Assembly: GCA_003021105.1 (NCBI GenBank)
Contig: PXRG01000019.1
Span: forward strand, 1 to 47,442
From: Halobacteriales archaeon QS_1_68_17
Lineage (GTDB): Archaea; Halobacteriota; Halobacteria; Halobacteriales; Haloarculaceae
DNA length: 47,442 bases
Reading direction: 5' to 3'
Shown: positions 40,558-47,442 of the stretch, piece by piece
How positions within the stretch are numbered: the stretch's first letter is position 1
How the letters are laid out: the number at the start of each line of letters is the position of its first letter
Program-made: the position numbers and the translations under genes
The notes under the pieces: generated by a model
Database searches by the model: none
What the model was told of the DNA's origin: nothing
What the model saw: the letters and a program-made list of their open reading frames with translations, nothing else

Positions 40558-40641
40558 ACACCGGAAGGTGAATGGACTCCTCGCTGTCTCGCGGGTCACT
40601 CCCCGGCCGCTCGACCGTTTCCGAGGAGCGGATCGCTTCGA

Positions 40642-41079
40642 TCACCGCTCCTCGCTGTCCAGCACCCGGATCTGGTCGCCCCGCACCGTGACGGGGATCG
40701 GGACGGTCGCCTCGTAGAGTTCGACGGTCACCTGGTCTTTGCCCTCGTCGATGCGCTGGACCTGGGCCTTCTCGCCTTTGAACGGGCCGGCGATGAGTTC
40801 GACGATGTCGCCCTCGGCGATCCCCTCGACGTCGGGTTTCGGCGAGAGGAAGTGCTCGACTTCGGCCAGCGAGGACTCGCCCTGGACGATGCCCCGCGCG
40901 TGGGGAATCTCGTCCAGAATGCGGTCGAAGACGCTGGCGTCGTCGGCCTCGACCATCACGTAGGAGGTCAGCGAGTCCGGCGCGAGCGCGGCGTGGATCG
41001 ACTCCTCCTCGCGGTTCATTATCATGTCCGCGACGGTGCGCTCCTGGCTGGCCGTGGTCTTGACGGCGTAGATCGGCAT
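40642..41079 (-). CDS. spt5: Transcription elongation factor Spt5 (NusG-like)
   Basis: 145 residues: NGN domain [20 protein letters not shown] to about 85, then a KOW domain with [20 protein letters not shown]. It binds RNA polymerase together with Spt4 and aids processive transcription. The ATG overlaps the secE stop by one base (TGATG), so it is translationally coupled to secE, as in many archaea. Confidence 0.94.
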   Translation of the reverse strand: MPIYAVKTTASQERTVADMIMNREEESIHAALAPDSLTSYVMVEADDASVFDRILDEIPHARGIVQGESSLAEVEHFLSPKPDVEGIAEGDIVELIAGPFKGEKAQVQRIDEGKDQVTVELYEATVPIPVTVRGDQIRVLDSEER

Positions 41080-41255
41080 CACGGACCCGCCCCCGGAACG
41101 AAGCTCATCACGAGGTAGATGAGGAATCCGAGAAAGCCGACGAGCAGGATGCCGGCGCCCGCGATCTTCGAGATCTGGGAGAACTCCTCCCAGGACGGGG
41201 TGCTGGCCAGCTTCAGCACCCGCACGTACGAGGTGAGGTTGTAGGGTACCTGCAT
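41079..41255 (-). CDS. secE: Preprotein translocase subunit SecE
   Basis: 58 residues, one membrane helix ([20 protein letters not shown]) after the amphipathic N-terminal segment [20 protein letters not shown] that is characteristic of archaeal SecE/Sec61-gamma. It is part of the SecYE translocation channel. A TATA-like A-rich box (minus strand, about 41280-41289) lies about 25 nt before the ATG. Confidence 0.93.
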   Translation of the reverse strand: MQVPYNLTSYVRVLKLASTPSWEEFSQISKIAGAGILLVGFLGFLIYLVMSFVPGAGP

Positions 41256-41477
41256 GTGCGGGTGGTTGCCGCTGCCGCCTTTTTTATCTATTGCTCCGGC
41301 GCGGTGCAGGGCGGGGCGGAGGAGAAACGATGTTCTGCCGGGCGGAAACCGGGCCCGACGGGACGCGGGTACGGGAGAAACGACTCCTGGGTGGGACAGG
41401 AGAGGATAGGGCAGGGCGGAGATGGACGAAACGGCGCGAGGACAGGATCGACGAGGACGCGAGCACGGCGCGGTCGG

Positions 41478-42674
41478 TTACTCGACGTAGTCGATGTCGT
41501 CGCCGAGTTCCTTTGCGGCCTGTTCCTGCTGGGCCTCGCTTTGCCCGTAGATCTGTGGCGACTCGACGCCGGTGACGACGATCATCGTCTCCATTTTCCC
41601 CTCGTGGCTCGGGTCGACAGACGCGCCCCAGATGATGCGGGCGTCGGGGGCGATCCGGTCGTAGATCTCCTCGACGACGCCCTCGGCCTCCTCGATGGAC
41701 ATGTCGGGACCGCCGACGACGTTCACGAGCGCCGAACTCGCGCCGTCGAACTCGACGTCCAGCAGCGGCGACCGGAGCGCAGACCGGATCGAGTCCTGGG
41801 CCTTGTTCTCCGAGTCCGACTCGCCCAGGCCGATCATCGCCACGCCGCCGTTCTCCATGATGGTACGGACGTCGGCGAAGTCGACGTTGACGAGGCCGGG
41901 CTTGGTGATCAGTTCGGTCATGCCCTTGACCGACCGCATCAGCACGCGGTCGCAGATCTTGAACGCGTCCTGGAGGGGCATCGAGGGGGCGTAGTCGAGC
42001 AGGCGGTCGTTGGGGACGACGATGACGGTGTCCGAGACCGAACGGAGGCGTTCGAGGCCGGCGTCGGCGTTCGCCCGGCGGCGCTCGCCCTCGGCGGTGA
42101 ACGGGACCGTCACGATAGAGATCGTCAGCGCGCCGGCCTCCTGTGCGGCCTGTGCGACGACCGGGGCCGCGCCGGTGCCGGTGCCGCCGCCCAGGCCGGC
42201 GGTCACGAACACCATGTCGGAGCCGTCGATTGACTGCTGGATGTCCTCGATGTTCTCCTGTGCGGCCTCCTCGCCGATCTTGGGGACCGACCCCGCGCCG
42301 CGCCCGCCGGTGCGTTTCTTCCCGATGAGGATCTTCGTGTCGGCCTTGACCTCGTCCGAGAGGTGCTGGGCGTCGGTGTTGGCGGCGACCAGTTTCGCGC
42401 CGTGGATCCCCTCCTCCATCATCCGGGTGACGGTGTTGCCGCCCGCGCCGCCACAGCCGACGACCGTGATCTTCGTTTCCAGGTCTTCGACGACGCTGGC
42501 CAGTTCCTCGTCGGTCATCTGCCCCGACGTCGAGACGTCGTCCGCGGCGCTCCCGCCGGATCCCGACCCGGACCCGGGCGAGCGGTTGCCGTCCGCGTTG
42601 GGTTGCCCTGTCCCCTGGGACTGCCCTCGCTCCTCCTCGGCCTCGTCGATAGCGTCGTCGATAATCGAATCCAT
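41478..42674 (-). CDS. ftsZ1: Cell division protein FtsZ1
   Basis: 398 residues, tubulin-like GTPase. After a ~60-residue flexible acidic N-terminus come [15 protein letters not shown], the GTP-binding [20 protein letters not shown] and the T7 region [11 protein letters not shown]. The C-terminus ends [20 protein letters not shown]. The position ahead of secE and spt5 is the usual archaeal arrangement for ftsZ1, which is needed for assembly of the division ring. Confidence 0.95.
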   Translation of the reverse strand: MDSIIDDAIDEAEEERGQSQGTGQPNADGNRSPGSGSGSGGSAADDVSTSGQMTDEELASVVEDLETKITVVGCGGAGGNTVTRMMEEGIHGAKLVAANTDAQHLSDEVKADTKILIGKKRTGGRGAGSVPKIGEEAAQENIEDIQQSIDGSDMVFVTAGLGGGTGTGAAPVVAQAAQEAGALTISIVTVPFTAEGERRRANADAGLERLRSVSDTVIVVPNDRLLDYAPSMPLQDAFKICDRVLMRSVKGMTELITKPGLVNVDFADVRTIMENGGVAMIGLGESDSENKAQDSIRSALRSPLLDVEFDGASSALVNVVGGPDMSIEEAEGVVEEIYDRIAPDARIIWGASVDPSHEGKMETMIVVTGVESPQIYGQSEAQQEQAAKELGDDIDYVE

Positions 42675-42703
42675 ATTTTAAGTCACGGGTAGTAGACGAG
42701 CCC

Positions 42704-42711
42704 TAATTATC
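42704..42711 (-). promoter_or_regulatory. TATA box of ftsZ1
   Basis: GATAATTA on the minus strand, ending about 29 nt before the ftsZ1 ATG (42674), preceded by a purine stretch that could be the BRE. Fits a short-leader or leaderless transcript. Confidence 0.5.
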
Positions 42712-42758
42712 TTTCCCCTCCTGTCATGCACGCGTCAGACAGTCTTCGTGCCGGGTAG

Positions 42759-44120
42759 TTACGGATTAAATGTGACTTCGAACTCCCGGGTCCGTTTGCG
42801 GGAGACGGTATCAGGTTCGATAATCTCGCCGTCCACCTCGACAGGGTCGCCGTCGGCGAGGCGGCCGAACTTCGGCCCCTCGGGCACGCCGAGCGTCCGC
42901 GCCCGCTCCGGGTCGAACGCGGTCTCCCGCGCGACCACGCGACCGTCGGTCCGCTCGACGGCGTCGTACTTCCGGCCGAGCACGTCCACGAGGCCGTCGA
43001 CGACCGCCCGCCGGTTAGCGGGCGATTCGACGGCCGCCGGCCCGACGACGCGGGTGCCGTTCTCGTCGGTGCCGAACGCCAGCGTGGCGGCTGCGACGGC
43101 GTCGCGGGTCGCCTCGGCGTCGATGCCCCGCGCCTCGGCCAGCAACTCGAGCGGGAGGCCCACGACGGCGAACTCCGTCCCGGCGTCGGCACCGGGGGCC
43201 CGGTCGCCGAAGCGGAGGCCGTCGTCGACGGTCCCGACCGCGTCCTCCAGGGCCGCCGCCAGTCCCAGGGAGACGCCGTCGACTTCCCGGACCCACGTCT
43301 CGCTGACCGCGCGGTAGCCCAGCGCCTCGATCTCGGCGACCAGGTCGGGCCGGTCGCCCTCGACGAGGGCGTACTCGGCCTCGCTTTGCTCGAAGGCCGC
43401 ACGGAGCAGGTCCGGGTGGGAGGCCGGCCGCCCCATCGCCTCCAGACACCAGTCCGCGGCGACGTGGCCGACGGCCCACCCGGTCTCGCGGATCACGCGC
43501 TCGAACCGCGGTGCGTAGTGGCCGCCGCCGAACCCGACGAGGTGTCTGCGGCGGCCGTCCTCCGCGGGTGCGTCCGGGGCGACCCCCCGGAGCGCCAGGA
43601 TCGACCGGGCGACGGCACGTGCGCCCTCGGGGTCGTCCCACTCCGTTTCGCCGCTGCCGAGTTCGACGAACAGCGACGGCGCGCCGACCGCGGAGGGGCC
43701 GTGGTGGGTACACTCGGTCCCGACCTCGTAGCCGTCGGGCGCGAACCGTTCGAACGCCCGGAGCAGGTGGCGGTGCGCGTTCGGGGCCGCACGGGCGAGT
43801 TCGCGGTCCGCGCCGCCGAACTCCGCCGGGCCGAAGTTGCCGGTGTGGTGGGCCGTCAGCAGGGGGCCGGTCTCGCCGGAGTGCCGCGAGGCGAAAAGCA
43901 GGAGGTCGGGGTCGTCGAAGGCCGCGGCGACGCCTTCGAGGTGGAGGTGCCACTCCTCGAACTCGCGGAGTTCGAAGCCGTCGGTCCGGTAGACCGTGCC
44001 GCCGCCGTCGGCGTCCGGGCGCTCCCCGTCGGTCTCGACAGTCCAGTCGGCCACCGCCCGGAGGTGTTCGCCGACGTGCCGGGACGCGGAGTCCGCCCGG
44101 GAGACGACGACGCCGATCAT
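42759..44120 (-). CDS. dtdA: D-aminoacyl-tRNA deacylase (DtdA)
   Basis: 453 residues of the archaeal/plant DTD2 (GEK1-like) type. The N-terminal FASRHSGETGPLLTAHHTGN and ECTHHGPSAVGAPSLFVELG are family hallmarks, as is FGGGHYAPRFERVIRETGWA. The C-terminal half is an extension seen in haloarchaea. It removes D-amino acids (and possibly aldehyde adducts) from charged tRNA. The ATG overlaps the stop of the upstream exchanger gene by one base (TGATG). Confidence 0.92.
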   Translation of the reverse strand: MIGVVVSRADSASRHVGEHLRAVADWTVETDGERPDADGGGTVYRTDGFELREFEEWHLHLEGVAAAFDDPDLLLFASRHSGETGPLLTAHHTGNFGPAEFGGADRELARAAPNAHRHLLRAFERFAPDGYEVGTECTHHGPSAVGAPSLFVELGSGETEWDDPEGARAVARSILALRGVAPDAPAEDGRRRHLVGFGGGHYAPRFERVIRETGWAVGHVAADWCLEAMGRPASHPDLLRAAFEQSEAEYALVEGDRPDLVAEIEALGYRAVSETWVREVDGVSLGLAAALEDAVGTVDDGLRFGDRAPGADAGTEFAVVGLPLELLAEARGIDAEATRDAVAAATLAFGTDENGTRVVGPAAVESPANRRAVVDGLVDVLGRKYDAVERTDGRVVARETAFDPERARTLGVPEGPKFGRLADGDPVEVDGEIIEPDTVSRKRTREFEVTFNP

Positions 44121-45448
44121 CAGTCGGCCCCGGGTTCGGGCGTCCGCCGGAACGCCTCGCGGGCGGTCGCCCCGGTCAGCTCCAGGAGTTCGCCGACGGC
44201 CCGGCGGCGGCTGACGAACAGGGCCGTCCCGAGCAGGAGGTACAGCACCGTGAACGCCAGCAACGACTGATGGCTGAGCGCCTCGGGATTGGGCAGCGTC
44301 AGCACGCGGAGGATCAGGAACTCGATGAACACCTGCGAGAGGAACAACACGAGCAGGGCCAGCGCCTCCCGGACCGAGATGGAGAAGTTGACCAGGATCG
44401 CCAGCGCGAAGTACGACTGGGCGGCGGTCAGCCAGATTTCGAGGCTCTGTTTGAACTCGAAGCCCAGCACGCCGTACCGGCCCAGCGCGATCGAGTAGAC
44501 GACCGCGAGCGTGCCGATCAGTAGCGTCCACTGGTTGAGCTTCGAGGAGATGAGGGTGTTGAACCCGGCCGTCGAACGCGCTTTCATCACGAGGACCGTG
44601 ACCACGATGAGTTCGGGCGACTCGCTGGCCAGCGGCGCGATCCACTGGATCATGAAGAACTTCGGGATGCCGAACTGCAGGCCCAGTTCCTCCAGGCCGT
44701 GTGCGAACGGCTCGACCGCGGTGAAGATCATCGTCCCCGAGTAGCCGAACAGGAAGAGCACGACCGCCACGCGGCGGGGGAAGACCCACTCTTGGAAGTA
44801 GGCCGGCACGCCGACGTGTTCCTCCTGTGCCTCCGCGCCGGCCCGGATGATGATGCCGATGTAGGCGACGTACAGGCCGACGAGGAGTACGGTGTCGAGC
44901 GCGTCGATCCCGCCGCCGAGCGGCACCAAAAACGCCCACAGCGTCGCCGCCGCGAGGAAGGCGATCTCGGTGGCGATGCCGCGGTCTAGCGAGATAGCGT
45001 CCGCGAGGATCCCGTCCCGCTTGACCACGGCCGGGTCGGACGCGCTTGCCGCCCGCCAGATCGTAAAGAGCGCGATTCCGGACCACCCGATGCCGATCAG
45101 GATGCGGTTCGCGCCGGTCATGTTGGCGATGGCGAGGTTGCCCGCTTCGATGCCCCGGGTGGTGCCGGCCTGTGCGCCAGCGGTCCAGGCGTAGAGGGCG
45201 TCGACGGCGTACTCGGGTGCGACGGCCAGGACCGCGAGCACCGCCAGCGCGAACGCGCGGGGCACGTCCTCCTCGGCGGTCTCCGCACCCCACGCGAGCA
45301 GGAACGACGCCCCGAGGACGGCCAGTCCGCTCACCAGCACCGTCCCGACCGTCTCCAGGTGCACGCCGGCGAGTCTGATCCCGACCCAGGGTGCCGTCAG
45401 CAGCAACGCGGCCGCGACCGCGGCGAATGGATGGCGGAGTCTGGTCAC
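44120..45448 (-). CDS. CaCA-family cation exchanger (sodium/calcium type)
   Basis: 442 residues, about 11 membrane helices in two inverted halves. The alpha-repeat signatures are present: [16 protein letters not shown], with [20 protein letters not shown] in the first half, and [20 protein letters not shown] plus [18 protein letters not shown] in the second. The Glu residues in these repeats are the ion ligands. GTG at 45448 is used; a TTG two codons earlier is also possible. Coupled with dtdA by a 1-nt overlap. Ion specificity is not proven. Confidence 0.88.
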   Translation of the reverse strand: MTRLRHPFAAVAAALLLTAPWVGIRLAGVHLETVGTVLVSGLAVLGASFLLAWGAETAEEDVPRAFALAVLAVLAVAPEYAVDALYAWTAGAQAGTTRGIEAGNLAIANMTGANRILIGIGWSGIALFTIWRAASASDPAVVKRDGILADAISLDRGIATEIAFLAAATLWAFLVPLGGGIDALDTVLLVGLYVAYIGIIIRAGAEAQEEHVGVPAYFQEWVFPRRVAVVLFLFGYSGTMIFTAVEPFAHGLEELGLQFGIPKFFMIQWIAPLASESPELIVVTVLVMKARSTAGFNTLISSKLNQWTLLIGTLAVVYSIALGRYGVLGFEFKQSLEIWLTAAQSYFALAILVNFSISVREALALLVLFLSQVFIEFLILRVLTLPNPEALSHQSLLAFTVLYLLLGTALFVSRRRAVGELLELTGATAREAFRRTPEPGAD

Positions 45449-45587
45449 TACCAATAGGATGGCCGGTTCCGTACGAATGTCTTGCGGAACACAGTCCGGC
45501 CCGGTCGGGACCGGCAGCCCCGGATTGCGGTCCGTACCGGCCGACGGGATTCGTCGCGGTTATGGGGTCGGCTCCGGAGATGGGGAT

Positions 45588-46385
45588 ATGGACGTGTTCG
45601 GACTGATCGGCAACCCGGTCGAACACTCGCTGTCGCCGCCGATGCACGAGGCGGCCTACGAGGCGCTCGGTCTCGACGCCAGGTACGTCACCTTCGAACC
45701 CGACGCGGACGCCGGCGCGTCGGCGGTCGCGGCCGCGGAGACGCTCGGGGTCGCCGGCCTCAACGTCACCATCCCGTTCAAGCAGGACGTGCTGGCGGCC
45801 GTCGAACCGGACGACCTCGCGGCGCGGATCGGCGCGGTGAACACGGTCGACTTCTCGACGACGCCGCCGACCGGATACAACACCGACGCCGCCGGCACCG
45901 TCCGGGCGCTCCGGCGGCACGACGTGGTGCTCGACGGGACTGCGGTCGTCGTCGGGGCGGGCGGGGCCGGCCGGGCGGTCGCGTTCGCGCTCGCGGACGA
46001 GGGCATGACCGTCGAGATCGCCAACCGGACCGTCGAGCGCGCCCACGACCTGGCCGCCGACGTGCCACGCGCGACCGGACACGGCTTGGACGACCTCCCC
46101 GACCTGGTGCCGGCGGCCGACGTGCTGGTCAACGCCACGAGCGTCGGCATGGGCGAGGATATCACGCCGGTGCCGGCCGACCTGCTCCACGGCGACCTGG
46201 CGGTGCTCGACGCGGTGTACGACCCGGTGGAGACGCGGTTGCTCCGGGACGCCGCGGCGGTCGGCGCGACGACGGTCGACGGCGTCTGGATGCTGCTGTT
46301 CCAGGGCGTCGCGGCCCTCGAACGGTGGACCGGCCGGGACGCTCCCGTCGAGATCATGAACGAGGCGCTCCGGGAGCGTCTTTAA
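45588..46385 (+). CDS. aroE: Shikimate dehydrogenase
   Basis: 265 residues. [20 protein letters not shown] (shikimate site), [20 protein letters not shown] with the catalytic Lys and Asp, GAVNTV, and the NADP-binding [34 protein letters not shown] closes the domain. It reduces 3-dehydroshikimate in aromatic amino-acid synthesis, fitting the chorismate-using gene just downstream. The ATG at 45588 is the usual N-terminus. Confidence 0.94.
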   Translation: MDVFGLIGNPVEHSLSPPMHEAAYEALGLDARYVTFEPDADAGASAVAAAETLGVAGLNVTIPFKQDVLAAVEPDDLAARIGAVNTVDFSTTPPTGYNTDAAGTVRALRRHDVVLDGTAVVVGAGGAGRAVAFALADEGMTVEIANRTVERAHDLAADVPRATGHGLDDLPDLVPAADVLVNATSVGMGEDITPVPADLLHGDLAVLDAVYDPVETRLLRDAAAVGATTVDGVWMLLFQGVAALERWTGRDAPVEIMNEALRERL

Positions 46386-46410
46386 GTAGAGTCGTTGATT
46401 ATGTCCTGAC

Positions 46411-47053
46411 ATGGGTTTGCTGGAGAAACTCAAATCGGCGCTCGGACTCGACGACCCGTCCCGGTCTGACGCCGGGACGGGTCCGCCCGACGCTGCCGAC
46501 CGGGCCGAACCGGGCCACGACGAGGGCGCGAGGGTCACCGTCGAGCACGACCCCGCGACCGCGTCGGAGAGCGCGGTGAAAGGGACGGACGTCGACGGCG
46601 CGGCGTCCGACGAGGACGACGGGGCGACGGACTCGGCCGCCGGTGGCGACGGCGCGGGCGACGGTGAACCGGCGACCGCGGGAACCGACGCCGACGAGCG
46701 GGCGGACACGGACGCCGACGAACGAAGCGACGGGAACCGACGCCGACGAAGCGGCGGGAACCGACACCGACGAAGCGACGGAAACCGACGCCGACGAAGC
46801 GGCAGGAACCGACGCCGGCGCGTCGGCGGTCGGCGACACCGCGGAACCGGAGTCGGCCGTCCCGCCCGAGCGGGCCGACGAGTCGACCGAGACGATCACC
46901 GGCATCGGGCCGGCCTACTCCGAGCGACTGGCGGGGGCCGGCGTCGAGACGGTCGGCGACCTGGCCGCGGCCGACGCCGACGCCCTCGCGGAGGAGACCG
47001 GCATCTCCGAGAAGCGGATCGCGGGCTGGATCGACAGCGCCCGCGAGGCGTGA
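46411..47053 (+). pseudogene. Helix-hairpin-helix protein, frameshifted in an acidic repeat
   Basis: The N-terminus MGLLEKLKSALGLDDPSRSD and a long acidic low-complexity segment are in one frame. The C-terminal helix-hairpin-helix (ESTETITGIGPAYSERLAGA, then GVETVGDLAAADADALAEET) is in the next. Within a repeat of GACGCCGACGAA-type units, a 4-bp CGAA is present twice at about 46719-46726. Removing one copy restores a single 212-codon protein with regular TDADEA units. A TATA-like CTTTAAG lies about 26 nt before the ATG. Slippage in the repeat may make this phase-variable, or it may be a sequencing error. It lies between aroE and a chorismate-enzyme gene. Confidence 0.75.
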
Positions 47054-47096
47054 CCAAACCGCAAGACCGTTAGTAGTGGCCCGCCATCCTCAGCCA

Positions 47097-47442
47097 ATGA
47101 GTTCCCCGACGGTGGCGACCGAACCCGCCACGTTCCGGGAAACCGCGGCCGGAGCGTCCCGCGGATCGCGCGTCCCGGTGGAGGTACGGATCGCGGTTCC
47201 GGACCCGTTCCGCGCGTACCGCCGGGCCAGAGAGGGGGCGGGTGGGTTCTACCTCGGAACCACAGGTGGACAGTCAGGCTGGGGGTATTTCGGCGTCGAC
47301 CCGGTCGACCGGATCGAAGTGAATCCCGGGGACGGATCGGCGCTCGGCGCGCTCGTCGAGTTCCTCGACCGGGAGACCCTCGCGCGCGGCGACTGCTCCG
47401 TGCCCTATCCCTGCGGGGCGGTCGGCTGGCTCTCCTACGACG
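47097..47442 (+). CDS. Anthranilate/aminodeoxychorismate synthase component I, 5' part
   Basis: The first 115 residues before the window ends. FYLGTTGGQSGWGYFGVDPV, then VEFLDRETLARGDCSVPYPC and GGAVGWLSYD match the N-terminal domain of TrpE/PabB chorismate-utilising enzymes. Weak sequence at the far N-terminus and no visible glutamine amidotransferase partner in the window leave TrpE versus PabB open. The aroE neighbour supports the chorismate pathway. Confidence 0.75.
   Translation, partial: MSSPTVATEPATFRETAAGASRGSRVPVEVRIAVPDPFRAYRRAREGAGGFYLGTTGGQSGWGYFGVDPVDRIEVNPGDGSALGALVEFLDRETLARGDCSVPYPCGAVGWLSYD

Noticed and set aside
42759..46709. A continuous minus-strand frame of about 1316 codons spanning dtdA, the exchanger and aroE.
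   Set aside because: It is the high-GC shadow frame around the real genes; only the dtdA part at the C-terminal end is real.

Overview
The window is a piece of a haloarchaeal chromosome. It is GC-rich throughout, and the proteins are strongly acidic and poor in lysine. Many genes have an A/T-rich TATA-like box ending about 22-30 nt before the start codon, as expected for leaderless transcripts. Recognisable archaeal or haloarchaeal families include FttA, the secE-spt5 pair, FtsZ1, archaeal-type D-aminoacyl-tRNA deacylase, HalOD1 and several small zinc-ribbon proteins. A member of the Haloarculaceae is plausible, but the genus cannot be fixed from the sequence. About 60 genes are called. No tRNA, rRNA, CRISPR array or intact insertion sequence was seen.

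Layout. 1-791: 3' end of the transcription-termination ribonuclease FttA. 1205-10678: an accessory block with an IclR regulator, two FAD-dependent amine-oxidase-like proteins (the first frameshifted), an SSS-family sodium/solute symporter with a small membrane partner, and a non-pyrrolysine MttB-family methyltransferase homologue. This reads as an uptake and demethylation module for a methylated amine or betaine. Small hypothetical proteins, zinc ribbons and a 43-residue membrane protein lie among these genes. 10860-21548: mixed housekeeping, including a GRAM-like protein, a bactofilin-like protein with an acidic repeat tail, a YchF-type GTPase, HalOD1, UbiA, an aminotransferase, an AhpD-like protein, a PAC2-type chaperone, a universal stress protein and an m5C RNA methyltransferase. 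21548-31211: PolX, DUF5788, rhomboid, endonuclease V, SDR, glycerate kinase, DJ-1 and an ArsA-like ATPase. 31270-40557: an XPD/Rad3-like helicase, a broken cupredoxin gene, an EMAP/CsaA-like tRNA-binding protein, an ArsN2-like acetyltransferase, cupin, aminotransferase, PAP2, CinA, a membrane hydrolase and a PHP protein. 40642-47442: the core spt5-secE-ftsZ1 group, dtdA with a CaCA exchanger, aroE, a helix-hairpin-helix protein, and the 5' end of a chorismate-utilising synthase.

The most striking feature is a perfect 99-bp inverted repeat (25648-25746 and 26334-26432). It carries the endonuclease V C-terminus in both orientations, opens the rhomboid and endonuclease V frames into one ORF, and removes the start of the following SDR gene. 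Several other genes also carry lesions. The FAD oxidase at 2446 and the ArsA-like gene have small internal deletions with frameshifts, the cupredoxin has a 1-nt deletion, and the helix-hairpin-helix gene has a 4-nt duplication in a repeat. The Mut7-C gene lacks its N-terminal half. These could be real decay and rearrangement or assembly/amplification error, and read mapping would decide. Two ~110-bp elements with 16-bp terminal inverted repeats look like related MITEs, and a 30-bp tandem repeat copies the 3' end of the DJ-1 gene.
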